The position numbers were made by a program, and so were the translations under genes. This document shows, in pieces, positions 9,557 to 20,790 of a stretch of 64,000 nt of DNA. The stretch is from assembly GCA_022539475.1 (NCBI GenBank), contig VCMS01000004.1, forward strand, positions 310,001 through 374,000. Reading direction: 5' to 3'. The first letter of the stretch is position 1. Every line of letters starts with the position of its first letter. Below the pieces are notes generated by a model. The model saw only the letters and a list, made by a program, of their open reading frames with translations, was not told where the DNA came from and ran no database searches. The stretch comes from Gracilaria domingensis (Eukaryota; Rhodophyta; Florideophyceae; Gracilariales; Gracilariaceae).

Positions 9557-12153
9557 GAGCTAAGTTTCATGAGTATCTCTCGTCCCAATGACTGCGTGTT
9601 GTGATTCCACACTGAACAGTGCGCTGGTTTTGCATCTCTCGCGCCAATTCCAATCCAGAATCCACACATATGATTTATTTGATCAAATCGCAAGATACCC
9701 CCGTAACCTGCGTCATAAACGATGACATCACTCCGTAGGGAGAAGCAAAGTTAATACTCTTCATAGACATGTCGCGGACCGTTGAGAGGCGCGGCTCATC
9801 GGCGTCACTGTTCGCAAGATATTTCTTTTGAATTGTGTGACTCAAACAGTTCAGCCGATAGGGTCTAATACGGTCCATTGTCTGTGCTCATTTCTGAACT
9901 GCAACAATCCCCGATAAAGCTGAGCTCATCTTTTGCCGTCCCTGTAGGAAAGTTTGGGCAAGTATCGTATTCTTAAAAGGTGACTACAACACCGCAAGAC
10001 TGCACTGGAACCTAGATTCGCAAATCTGCAGATTGTTTCCAAACGTTACGGGTTCAAATCCAACATCCGCTGCAAACCGTGGTACTCTACAACGACATTT
10101 CTTTCTGAAGCGCTTCTAGCGTTCTTCCCTTGAAGGATACGATGACTGGTGAAAAGAAGCTTCCTCGAATTATTCTCATCCATGCATTCTGTGTGTGAAC
10201 AAACATTTCTCAAAGCATTTCACCCCAATTATATTGAACCAATTTATACCTCTACGCTAGTCTACTACACGGTAGCTAGACTAGCGTAGAGGTAGACTAG
10301 CGTAAAGGTACAGTAGCGACAGCACAAGTGCAAAATGCGGCAGTGCTCTCGATGTTACGATTCTAGTGTAGCTCCAGTTCGGCCGACAAGAACGTACATA
10401 TGAACTTCACATTCATAACACTGGTAGAGAGAGAGAGAAGTGCGGATTCTGTACACGGTTCCAATTCAGGTATGGACATAGGCAAGGATACAGATATTGC
10501 GTGCAGAAAAAGACCCCCCTCGCTCCTTCATTCTCATGGGCCTAGCTCTTTTCTTCGTTGACTCTGGGCAGGTAAATGACGGTCGGCATGTAAGGCGAAT
10601 GGCCTCAATCCTGATGAGCTCAATGGGCTTCGCGCTTGTAACGTTGCCATATCATACAATTGCAGACGAGTAGCATTGGCCTCTATGCCTCTGGTACTTT
10701 CTTAACGCATCGATAGGTCATACAAAGCAAGAAGGTGAAGCCCCCCGTTTGTGATCTTCAAGGGGAAGTGAAGCAACAAGATGGCCCACTTGTCACTGCG
10801 AGTTCAAGGAATACAAAAAAATTATATATTTAATCTGGGCCACAAATCCAGTGGGCCATATATACGTATATGGATTCCACATCCCTGCAACGGATGAGAG
10901 CCGAATCCCGGTGCCTACCCACACTGGTGCATTCAGCAGGTTAAATTTGAACGTGAGCAAAACTATTTCGCGCGGGAAAATGGGTGGCTTGGCGTTGAGC
11001 AAGTTCGCAAAAATGGAAGAAGTCAAGCGGTGACTGTCACAGCCGAAGTTTCATCGGAACTGGCGTCGACAGAAAGCTTTAGCAGAAAGCGCAGAGAATG
11101 ATTTCATCCGAAACGCTTTCGTCCCAATCCTGAATGCATCTGTCACTCTTCTTGGCGCCTCGTGGCTGCAGATCTGTTGGAACGCACAATTGTCACACTT
11201 CTGAAAATGGTCCATGACTCATCATGGTGAGCACATTATCAGTCAAAGAAGGGGTTCGCCCGTTCTTGCTCCCAGCACCTCATAATCACTTCTCAAATGG
11301 AAACAACCCGTGATGCAAACAGCCGGGACATTGCCTGCGACTGATATTCGTACATACTTGCATCAGCATTGTCTCAGCAGTATGGCAGAGCATAAGCATT
11401 GGAATTCCATTCCACCCACTCATAGAGCGTCTCAATAGCACTACCGAGAGCAACGTCCCATGCATGATCACAAATGTTCCGTATGATGAACAATCCGCCA
11501 GACTCCGCGACTACCAACACGTGCGTCTCGCTGGAGCGCCAGGTATCCATCGCGCGAGACAAAATGCCTCTCTATCGGCCAATGGCCTCTGTTTCCATTC
11601 CCATGGTCTTGAGACTCGACCTGAGCGGTGAACTTCCAATAGTAAGCTCCCTCATCGGCGATCCCCGGGAGCCAATCTAACTATAGCCAACACCCAAACA
11701 GCCGCGACGGTCCTTCGAAAAAACAGATTCTAAATTGAAGACGTGCTACTGTACCAGTGATGGAGTATAAACAGAATATGATATCGCACACAAATCTTTT
11801 GGCCAGACGACACACCCTACCACACAAAGCCGCGAGCACACTCTCGTGTCCATGAGCTAGAGCACAACGCCCGAAACCAAACTGAATTTTGGAATCTTTG
11901 TTTAATATATGGGTGCCATCTGACAAGGCGCTGCTTCTTCTTCCTCACGCGTCTTGTAAAGCATCGTACAACCGGCTCTTCCTCCCACACAATCGGAGCA
12001 GCAAACGAATAATCGCTACATGCGTAGAAATATGTATGACTTGATTGAAGTTCGTGATAAAAATGTACATTCGTATATGTGCACTTGATGTAGATGGCAT
12101 GCGCGATTAATTCTTGCGGTGAAGGAAATGTAAGCTCAGAAGTCAATCTCCTT
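9557..12153. other. 2.6-kb intergenic region, no gene seen
   Basis: Lies upstream of RMI1 (-) and downstream of the SAPS gene (-). Open frames are under 110 codons and have no family signature. It holds the 10,247 inverted/direct repeat cluster and a short GA run near 10,435. A GGTTCAAATCC stretch near 10,049 resembles a tRNA T-loop, but its would-be T stem does not pair. Confidence 0.6.
10247..10309. repeat. 17-bp perfect inverted repeat plus 16-bp direct repeat
   Basis: TACCTCTACGCTAGTCT (10247-10263) and its exact reverse complement (10278-10294) flank a 14-nt loop. The right arm is then repeated directly: AGACTAGCGTAGAGGT (10278-10293) is followed at once by AGACTAGCGTAAAGGT (10294-10309), one mismatch. 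So the 16-mer occurs three times, once inverted. There is no coding overlap. Confidence 0.9.
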
Positions 12154-14730
12154 TCATGACTTGACTATTGTTCCAGGACCTCTTGGCTTAATAAACAGCG
12201 AGCCATGACTGCCTCCCAAACTTCCAGAGTATCCATCAAAACCAAAAGTATCTCCTGGTCGTGGTGGAAGATCTGTTGGACTGCAGAGAGGTCCGTTCTC
12301 GTTCAACTTTTCCGCAACAGGCCCATTACATAGTTGCTCGAATTGAGTGAACTTTTCCTCTCCAATTTCCGCCCGCATCTCAAAGGCTTCGTCTGAGTCA
12401 TGTTTGAAAAAGTCGTGAACGGCACACGCTATCCGCAAGAGTTCTCCTATGTAGTTAACTGGAGTCTCTGCAGGATTTCCGCTGTTAGCCACTGATACGT
12501 CCCATAACTCCATTACATGGTCAAGTAATCGCACATCGATTAGAAAGCACCTCCGTAAGGCAGCAAATCTGCCCATGAACGCCTGCTCGATGATCGCAGA
12601 AACAAAGTGATGTAGAAGACTGTTAAGCTTGAGCCTTACAAACAGTTCTATCAGGATGCGTGGAATCTCCGCTTCGATCATTGCTGCCGCAGTTACTTCA
12701 CTGCAGTGCTGTAGAAGTACAATTAGAAGCTCCAAAATCTTGAGTCTTACAACACCAAGAGGATTCTCCACCTTTTCCCACATGGTTTCCACAACAGCTC
12801 CTTTTCTAGCGCACTGCAGCACTTTAGCAAGTTCAGGGATCCTCGCCCGAACTCCTGCCTCGTAGGCAGACGTATTCACAGACATCAGTTGCAGCCGAAT
12901 AGTGCTCAGACTAGAATCCTGACCATTAAGTGCTGTCACAAGTAAATATCGCACAGCAGTCAACGCTGTTGACAATACGTATCCCCTTGTATCATGTGAG
13001 TATAGCGCAATGAGCCCAGAGTCCAGTAGCCTAAGGATCGGTGTGGGCTGACTAAAGACATCGAGAGACGACAAGTCCTTGTTGAACTTGAGCATGTAGT
13101 TCGCATGCGTATCTTCTTCGCTGATGTCGTAACGAGGGATCACCAGCGCTCTGAGGGCAATCCCAACAATTACTCGAGAACAGTTCTCAATCGTAGACGA
13201 CGCAATGCCGTCCAAAGGACCATTCTCCGCTGCGGCTGAAAGCTTCTCGCAGAGAGTATCGACTAGCTTCGAGTCGGCCATCATGCCAACTACAGGTTTG
13301 TTCGAGGGTCCAAATTTCAGTTCAGCTTGACATCGAACAGTACTCAACATCGCAAGACATACCTCTGGGCAGCCAGTAATTGCAATATGAGATAGCAGAG
13401 CATCAATGAAGTCTTTCCGTCTTCCCATGGCACGTACGGTATCTTCTGGAGAATCGCGAAGCACACTATGCAAGACTCTGCAAACGTAACGAACGACAAC
13501 TGGGTCAGACGGTTTTCCATATCCGAGAACTCTGACCAAGCGATCAAGATGCTTCGGGTTGAGGAAGAGAGACCGCCTTAATTGGATTGGACCGTTGCTT
13601 AGGAGCATACAAGCTACATAAGAATAACGATAACGTTCGCGCTCACCCCCAGGACTTTCGATGCCGTCCTCATCAGTGGTCGGAGGCATGACAACTGTTA
13701 GGCGATCAATCAGGGCCTCCATGTTCTCTTGCTTGGAGAGATATTTGATAAGCATCTCCTTGACATCAGTTTGGAGCTTCTCCTCCAGACGAAACATGGC
13801 ATCCAGTAGAGACGTAAACGGGAGCCTCCCGGCTACGGCGCCCTCCACAACCGTGCGGAAAGCAACAGCACCATGTAGGGGAGACGTAGCAACGTTCATA
13901 CCTGACGCTACAGAAGGCAAGTTCATAGAGCCATCAAGGCCTGGTCGCACGCGAAAGCCGCGGTTAAGTCGCTTAACGCTATCGGAATCTCCCTCGCCAA
14001 GCGGACCACTCATTGCACTTGGTCTGCTGGCGTTCAATTTGGCGTTAGTACCCATCCGTTTGCGCGGTCCGACGATAAAGCGACGGCTTGTAAGCGATGG
14101 AGGGGAGGACACAACGCGACCCGGAAGTGAACGGAAAGAATTTCTGGTTGGACGATTTGAATTAGGCTGATTAAGCAGAGCATCGGAAGAAGAGGAAGGG
14201 TTATGATTGACGCTGGCCCTCTTCCTGGGATCGTGTCGGCGACTGGAGCGACCGACATCTCCAAGGGCAGTTCCCGCGCGTTCCTGTTGGAGATTTCGTG
14301 ACGAAAGAGGGCCTCTCCAGGTGAAAGTGCGGGAATGCTTCTCGTTCTTGATGGGCACATGAGGCGATTGATGCGGAGATTGGTTCGCAAGGTGGTTGGG
14401 GGAGATTACATGCTGGGTTGCAGCGCGAGGAGGTGAGGTCGAAGTGGAATAAGAATGAGGATGCACAGGAGTAGGGTCGTGATAAAGAGCTGGTTGAGGG
14501 TGGTGCGAGCGCACATGCTTGTCGTGACGAGAGTTGCGGGCGTGTTGAGCACTAAGACGAAAGGCTCGACGGATACGCTTGAGTAAGCCGCTCTTGACCT
14601 TTTGTTGCTCGGGCATGGGAATCACGGGCGGGATAGGGTCGACGGGGGGCGGGGGGCGGTCAGAACGGGGCAGAGTGGACGCAAGCTCATCGGCAGAGAG
14701 CGAGCGAACCACATCGGGAGAAGTCGTCAT
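12154..14730 (-). CDS. SAPS-domain protein, PP6 regulatory subunit-like
   Basis: An intronless 858-residue protein. SAPS proteins bind the catalytic subunit of the PP2A-like phosphatase PP6 (yeast Sit4) and direct it to substrates. The N-terminal ~260 residues are disordered and rich in His, Pro, Ser and Arg. The SAPS-type helical repeat begins near residue 290 (FRTVVEGAVAGRLPFTSLLDAMFRLEE) and continues with ACMLLSNGPIQLRRSLF, a motif typical of the family. A later block (GVVRLKILELLIVLLQHCSE, then ILIELFVRLKLNSLLHHFV) matches the second conserved SAPS segment, LGxxRLxxxxLxxxLL and FxxxxxNNxLHxxV. The acidic/low-complexity C-terminus ends in a KPRGPG segment. Assignment rests on pattern and layout rather than high identity; a generic armadillo-like protein is the alternative. 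Confidence 0.7.
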   Translation of the reverse strand: MTTSPDVVRSLSADELASTLPRSDRPPPPVDPIPPVIPMPEQQKVKSGLLKRIRRAFRLSAQHARNSRHDKHVRSHHPQPALYHDPTPVHPHSYSTSTSPPRAATQHVISPNHLANQSPHQSPHVPIKNEKHSRTFTWRGPLSSRNLQQERAGTALGDVGRSSRRHDPRKRASVNHNPSSSSDALLNQPNSNRPTRNSFRSLPGRVVSSPPSLTSRRFIVGPRKRMGTNAKLNASRPSAMSGPLGEGDSDSVKRLNRGFRVRPGLDGSMNLPSVASGMNVATSPLHGAVAFRTVVEGAVAGRLPFTSLLDAMFRLEEKLQTDVKEMLIKYLSKQENMEALIDRLTVVMPPTTDEDGIESPGGERERYRYSYVACMLLSNGPIQLRRSLFLNPKHLDRLVRVLGYGKPSDPVVVRYVCRVLHSVLRDSPEDTVRAMGRRKDFIDALLSHIAITGCPEVCLAMLSTVRCQAELKFGPSNKPVVGMMADSKLVDTLCEKLSAAAENGPLDGIASSTIENCSRVIVGIALRALVIPRYDISEEDTHANYMLKFNKDLSSLDVFSQPTPILRLLDSGLIALYSHDTRGYVLSTALTAVRYLLVTALNGQDSSLSTIRLQLMSVNTSAYEAGVRARIPELAKVLQCARKGAVVETMWEKVENPLGVVRLKILELLIVLLQHCSEVTAAAMIEAEIPRILIELFVRLKLNSLLHHFVSAIIEQAFMGRFAALRRCFLIDVRLLDHVMELWDVSVANSGNPAETPVNYIGELLRIACAVHDFFKHDSDEAFEMRAEIGEEKFTQFEQLCNGPVAEKLNENGPLCSPTDLPPRPGDTFGFDGYSGSLGGSHGSLFIKPRGPGTIVKS

Positions 14731-17720
14731 TGAAGCGCGAGCGCAGCCAAGTGAGAGGAGTCAGAGCAGGACAGAGCGGGTGATAGGGTGTGAGGAGTGG
14801 AGAGTCGAAGCGTCTGGCGGCAATTGGAAGTGAAGCGGAGTTTGTGCAGGAGGCAGGAGGGAGCGAAAGGAGGAAAGCTAGCAAAGCGAGGCGCGGTGTC
14901 AGGGGAGGGCAGCAGCGAAGGGGATAAAGGTAAGAAACGCGGGGGAGGGGGGGGGGAGGGGTTAGGGGGAGGGAGGGTCAAGCGGGCACGCGGACGGTGG
15001 GAAGGGGTGCGGGGATGTGTGGGGTTGGGATGGAGGGGGGCGACGTTGGCGATTGGGCTATGAGGGAGCGCAAACGCAACAGCATACGAACTTAGGCCGC
15101 GGCGCAAACTGTAAAGCAAAGTGCGTATTGGGTGACAGCGTCGACGCAGCCAGCACCGGTGCTCCGCGACGCACGTGCGCCAACGCGCGTGCGCAGCCGC
15201 CGTGCCGCGCACGCACGTAGCGAGCGGGTGGCGCGGCACGCACGCGCCGCGCGTGCTTGCTGGCTGCTGGCCGTCGCGCAGAGGGTTTCTGTTGTGTGGC
15301 GGTTGCCGGCTGAGTCGTCTTCCGCGCGTGGCTGTGTGCTGGGTCTACTGGCTTCGGCTTTTGGGCTGTGTCCGAATTGGTGGCTCTGGAGGTGGTGCGA
15401 ATGGTGCGCTTGGTGAGACGCGCATGCTTTTCGCTCTTTTTTGCTTTCGATCAGAATTTATGGAGCCGCACGAGCGTAACGTATAGCTTCTTCCGTTGGA
15501 AAGAGATAGATGGCAGCGTTTGTTTGCGTCGACAAGAGTAATGCAAGAGCTGTGATTTCAAGTGGTGGTCGTCAAACACATAACGTGGAGCCAGAGGGCG
15601 TGTGAGCAACGTTTAGCGCGAGCGCAGTGGAAATAAACCTCTACCAGTGGCGTACATACATGCTTACGAACGTCGGCTGTTGTTTACAGCCACTGCGCCT
15701 ATTTGCAATGCGCCCATTTTGGGCGGTACGGCAACACACGACATTTTTTGGTGTGGCACTGCACAAGCTGATGCAGCTTGTCGCTCAACTCGGAATTGCC
15801 CATCTTGTGATGGGCGTTCAACTTCATCTCGGAGACGAGAGTGAGCCGTTCGCCGCTGTATCGGGCGCAAGCGCAGCTTGGCAGGGGAGCGTGGCTATCG
15901 ATACATGTCAGGGGAAGGATACTGTGCGCTTGTATGTTTTGCGCACGGAATCGGAGGGAGAATCATGCTCAGCTGGTAAGTGTTTTCTAACCCTCCAGCA
16001 CCGACAAGCGAGCGCCAACAACGGCGCCCAGCCACGTCCCTTGACAACGGCACGGCACGAAGGAGAAAGCGCGTCATACCGGTCGGCAACAAGAACAATC
16101 GACGTTCCCCCAAATTACACTCCCGGTGCCGGCCAAGCCGTCGCCTGCGAGAAGCGGCATCATCACGCCACCACGGAGTCCGTCCCACAGTGCCAAAAAA
16201 CACACAAAACAATCAAAAATACAAAAAAACGGCTCCGCACCACGTGGCAGAGCGCCCTCGCCTGCCCAAGCCAATTCAAAAAGCAAAAGGGCCACAAAGT
16301 TTCCCAAAGTTAGCCAATCATAATTCGCCACACGCTCCACAATAACCAGTATGGTGCGCATATGGTTGTGGGTGGCCGCTGACAGACGCGCGAGCCAAAT
16401 GTGATCGATAGATCGTGTGGTTGATGGTGGAGTGCCAGACTGTGCAGGCGGCAGCATGCAGCAGAGTGCAAAACGGCACGCGTGGCCACGTCGATCATGC
16501 TGCAAACTTTCTTGATCAAGTGAACCATCATTTTATATTTGGTCACGAACGCCAACTGCGATGGCCCGACAACAGATGCGAAGGCGTCAGTCATGGGGAT
16601 GACTCAACACATATTATGCTGGTCCCCTCGTCAAAAGTAAGGAGCAGAGCACAACCTCAACGTAGAACGGGTTCATATCCACCGGTGTATATTGAGTCAC
16701 CGTGAGTGCCGCTGTCACAAGCAAAGCACCACTAGAGCTGAGCGCAACGGCCACTTGCGACGATATGCGAGTCTGACAGACTGTCCCGCAATCATGCGCT
16801 CCTTAAACATAGTAAGCGGCGCTTACTAAGCGCTGTTAATTGCGGTGCGTAGAGCCGCACCAATTCGCTCGCTGAAGTTGGCGAGATTCTTGGCGGAGCT
16901 CTTTTATACCATAACCTGAAGAGGTATTGGATAATGCGCTGCAGGTAAGGGTTAAACAGAAATTCGCAAGTTTAAGAAACCAATTGGAAGAAGCGTAGGA
17001 GCCAGAGTACACACAGTTCCCTTTAGTCGCGCAAGTCCATCCCAACACATGCGTGCCAAAGTTCTTTGTAGAGCCTGAATTTTGCGAACCTCTTTAGTGA
17101 AGTTATTCTCTCGAAACGAACACACTTATAAATTTGTGCCTAGTCAAGTACACTTATTATTCTTCGAGGGCTATCACAATCCAGGATGGATGGATTGTAA
17201 TGCACGCTTCGCCAGGAAAGATCCCAGTGTCAAACGTGAGGAACCAATGAATCTGGTGCCGTCAGGCATCTGTTCGCAGCTGCTACGCGAGGCCGCCTCA
17301 GACACCTAGTATGCAACATAGCTCAAACTTGCTTTACTCTGCGATCTAAAAAGCAAACGGTTCCCATAGACCAAGCACATGTCACATAGTCACAAAACGA
17401 ATCGACCTCGGCAGCAAACCGTACCAGCCAAAACAAACGCAACATTGGTTGCAAACCCAATGGCTCCTACAGCCCCCGGCTCATCACTGCCAGCAACCGC
17501 CAACCCCGACATCGATAGTCTACCCAGCGAACACAACATCCAGACAGGCGCAAACAGCACACGTTTCTCCCATTTCCCGCTACCGATCTGATTAACGTTG
17601 AGTAAAATGCCTTGCTTGGTTCACGACGCCATCAACATCAAGCCCGAACCCCACACAAACCTATTGGCAACGAAAACAACTGCCTCTTGATCTTCTAGAA
17701 ATCCATCACAACCTAAATAT
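14731..17720. other. 3-kb spacer with a GC-rich promoter-like section
   Basis: From about 14,900 to 15,420 the sequence is very GC- and CpG-rich, with G runs on the plus strand. It lies just upstream of the SAPS gene start and is probably its promoter region. From 15,450 to 17,700 composition is mixed and no frame looks like protein; the longest plus-strand frame (15,627-16,313) has no family features. The 3' UTR of eIF4A must lie near 17,600-17,720. Confidence 0.55.
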
Positions 17721-19155
17721 TTAGATCAAGTCAGCAATGTTCATTGGCATCTCTTCAATAGTAGTGTTATAAAACTGTTCCAATTCACGAAGTGGCCCAA
17801 CATCAGCATTAGTCAGGAAATTGATGGCAACACCCTTACGACCGAAACGGCCAGAACGACCGATACGATGGATGTAGTTCTCACGATTCGTAGGAAGATC
17901 GTAGTTGATCACGAGCGAAACCTGCTGGACATCAATACCACGGGCCAGAAGATCAGTCGTAACCAGCACACGGGACGATCCAGTCCTGAACTCCTGCATA
18001 ATCACATCACGATCCTTCTGTTCCATGTCACCGTGCAACATGGACACGGTGAAATCACGTTCTCCGAGCTTTTCGGTCAGCCATTCCACCTTGCGTCGGG
18101 TGTTGGTGTAGATGATAGCTTGAGTGATCGTCACAGTCTCGTACAGATCGCACAATGTTTCAAACTTCTCCATTCCTCCTTTTCGACGGCGATATAGAAC
18201 TGCTTGATACCTTCCAGCGTAAGCTCATCCTTCTTCACGAGGATTCGGAGCGGGTCACGCATGAACTTCTGAGTCATCTCAAGCACGTCGGTTGGCATGG
18301 TGGCTGAAAACAGACCCACCTGGCACGACGACGGCATGAACTGGAAGACGTCATAAATCTGTTCCTTGAACCCACGGGAAAGCATCTCGTCAGCTTCATC
18401 GAGACAGAAGGTCTTGATAGAGGTAGTACCGAGAGCCCGGCGTTGGATCATGTCATATACACGACCGGGGGTACCAACGACCACATGAGGGGTGTCATTC
18501 TGAAAGATTCTAATGTCATCATTCACCAGGGTACCACCAATGCAAATGTGACAATGAAGACCCATATAGTCACCAAGAGCGCAAACGACCTTCTGGATCT
18601 GCTGCGCAAGCTCACGGGTAGGGGCCAGAATTAGAGCTTGCACCTTTCTAACCGAAGTGTCGATGTTTTGCAAGATTCCAATAACAAAGGTGGCAGTCTT
18701 ACCCATACCAGATTGAGCCTGTGCAATGGTGTCCCTTCCCAAGATCATTGGAATGATAGCTCTTTGCTGAATGGCAGAGGGCTTTTCGAAACCATATGCG
18801 TAGATACCTCGTAGAAGCTCGTCGCGAAGGCTCATATCGTCGAAGGTCTCATGTTTTACAGTGTAGTTGGTAGTGAGCTCGCCGTTGCCCTCGTCAACCG
18901 TGCCCATTTGTTCACCGGCAGGTGGGTTTGCCGACGTGGCATCGCCGGTGGGCTGGGCGGCATCCTCTGCGGGGGGAGCGTCAGTGTATCCGTTACTATT
19001 AGACGCAAGAAAGAAGACAAGGCGCAAAGAAAGATTAGCAAGGGGAAAGCAACTCGAACGCAAAATGAGCGAGCAACAAAACTTGCGCGCTCACCACGCT
19101 GCAGAGGATCACATGCTTTGGGGACAAGAAGACCAGAAACTCACCTATCAGCCAT
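17721..19155 (-). CDS. EIF4A: Eukaryotic initiation factor 4A (DEAD-box RNA helicase)
   Basis: Exon 1 is 19145-19155 and exon 2 is 17721-18995, giving about 427 residues starting [14 protein letters not shown]. eIF4A is the ATP-dependent RNA helicase of the cap-binding complex eIF4F, unwinding 5' UTR structure in the cytosol. Motifs in order: Q motif ([13 protein letters not shown]), I AQSGMGKT, Ia PTRELAQQ, Ib [55 protein letters not shown]. The C-terminus differs slightly from animal eIF4A ([11 protein letters not shown]). At about 18167-18171 two extra bases separate EKEEW from [10 protein letters not shown], shifting the frame in a place where eIF4A proteins are invariant. eIF4A is essential, so a base-call or assembly error is more likely than a dead gene; a pseudogene cannot be excluded from this window alone. 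Confidence 0.92.
18996..19144 (-). other. eIF4A intron 1 (149 nt)
   Basis: On the minus strand the coding start ATG GCT GAT AG is followed by a consensus donor GTGAGT. The acceptor is a pyrimidine-rich stretch ending CTAATAG just before TAACGGATAC. Splicing creates AGT (Ser) across the junction and joins the start codon to the acidic eIF4A leader. Without splicing the start codon frame stops at once. Confidence 0.88.
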
Positions 19156-19829
19156 ATTGATCGAACAAGTAGTGAGTGATAAAGTGTAAATCAGCGAGTA
19201 GTAAACGTAAATCGTACGTAGACGAAGAAAGAGTAGATTAAGAGTCTCGGTAGTAAACTTTGTAGTTGAGAACAGCCGCCGCACGGAGAAGCCGCACGGC
19301 CGACGAAGCCCAAATAGCAACTCGTACAGTCGCGCGGCGGCCGGCGTCACGTGGCGCGCATGCCGCTGGACCAGCCATAGCCGCGTTTTGACCTGGGTGG
19401 CGACACTTGTGGGCCGATATTGCCCCGAACGGGGTGCCGCATTGTAGGGAGGGGAGTCGACGGCGGCGGCGGCTGCGGCTCGCTCGCCGTGATTCGACGA
19501 TCGCGTTTGACTTGGCGTGTGCGAATTGGATGGTTTTGATTCAGTTTTGGTGTCGGGCACAGTTGTGTGGAAACGAGTGGAAAGCCACCGCTTGGCGCCA
19601 AATGTGGGTCGCCCGACGACCGCCGCCGCAGACTCGGGAGTCCACGATGTCGCTCTGGGTGGCGAAACGAGCTGTGAGGCTGCACTTCTGCCTCCAGCTC
19701 TCATGGACACTATTACTCCACGTCGAGACCAGCATGGGGGCGCATTTTGGGTGATACTCATCACGATTGAATCATGAAAGCGCAGGTCATCCTCGTGGGT
19801 ATGTTCCCGGTCGCACTGCTGTTGCAGCC

Positions 19830-20290
19830 AGAAACGATGCATCTTCGACGACCCAGCGGATCTTATGCTATCGTTTCTTCAAGCGAAACGGTTACATGAG
19901 CGGCACCGATTTTCCGTTGCGATGAATGATTCGCTACATGTTGGTTATACAGTTGTAAACGCCCCAGTCAAGTTGCGTTTACGATGGAGCAGCTCAACGC
20001 AATGTTCATGGAACTCAATGCGTTGCGGCAGCATTTCAGTTACATGTTTCCCGAAATTCTTCTTGTGTTTCGGTTTTCCTGACGCGAGGTCTGGTGGGTC
20101 AAGGATTTGAGCAGGTCCACTTGACGGTAAACGCCTCTGAAGGTGGATACAAACCAGCTCAAGAAGCCGTCCTTTTAACATAGGACCAGAGAAGGCACCG
20201 CCTTTGGTCCCCAAAGCCTGTGGCAAATATGGCATGTCCACCTGAAATTCGCTTGACCTTACATGCTGCAGCACTCATAAAGCAAAAATC
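19830..20290. repeat. Tandem duplicated segment, copy 1
   Basis: Anchors shared with copy 2 in the same order: GCATCTTCGACGACCCAGC at 19,839, a block reading AHVTVSLEE on the minus strand just after, then TTGGTCCCCAAAGCCTGTGG near 20,211. The anchor spacing is about 372 bp here and 379 bp in copy 2. The similarity between anchors is patchy. It may be a decayed former gene read on the minus strand. Confidence 0.55.
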
Positions 20291-20349
20291 ATGACGTGAG
20301 TGCCTGTCATCTTTGGAAACATGTCCCTCAGTCGAACTTCCACTGCGTC

Positions 20350-20790
20350 AAGATAACTGCATCTTCGACGACCCAGCCGGTCTTAGTATCGCCCAAACAC
20401 AGCGATTGGCTCTCAACGACCTTTTCTTCTGGCGAAGCAGTTACGTGGGCGTCGGTATTGTTTCGTCTTGGCGATTGTTCTATGAGTTTGGGACTAAATA
20501 CAGCTGTAGACCGCGTCGACGGTTTGCGTGTCCATCCGGACCTTCTAGGACAGGCAATTAGCAAAATGGTGCGCCCCCATTTCGCGCCGATGAAAGTCCA
20601 TCGCGTGTTATGTCTAAAGCGTTGCTCACGCGAGGCCGGTGAGTCACGATGTTGAAGTGGACCGAATCTCGGAAGACTCCAAAAGTGCGAATATGCCCCG
20701 AAAGCCACTTTTATGAAGAAAGCCCCGTTCTTGGTCTCCAAAGCCTTTGGCAACCATGACGAGCCTACCTGTTATCAAGTTCGCACCATG
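20350..20790. repeat. Tandem duplicated segment, copy 2
   Basis: Offset about 520 bp from copy 1. Anchors: GCATCTTCGACGACCCAGC at 20,358, AHVTASPEE on the minus strand, and TTGGTCTCCAAAGCCTTTGG near 20,737. On the minus strand a 141-codon frame covers nearly all of it, ending in GWVVEDAVILTQWKFD. Copy 1 lacks a matching long frame. I recognise no family; a degenerate duplicated gene or unclassified repeat is the best description. Confidence 0.5.

Noticed and set aside
10046-10060. GGTTCAAATCC resembling a tRNA T loop
   Set aside because: The flanking bases do not form a T stem and no anticodon or acceptor stem fits around it.
12154-14730. SAPS gene as a generic armadillo-repeat protein
   Set aside because: Kept as SAPS-like because two spaced conserved segments match that family in order, though the generic reading cannot be ruled out.
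15627-16313. 228-codon open frame on the plus strand
   Set aside because: Composition is irregular, changes character along its length and has no family features; it lies in a mixed spacer near a GC-rich island.
19156-19842. 233-codon minus-strand frame upstream of eIF4A
   Set aside because: It runs into the eIF4A start (ending in MADR) only because the 5' UTR happens to be open; the real start is ATG 19155 spliced to exon 2.
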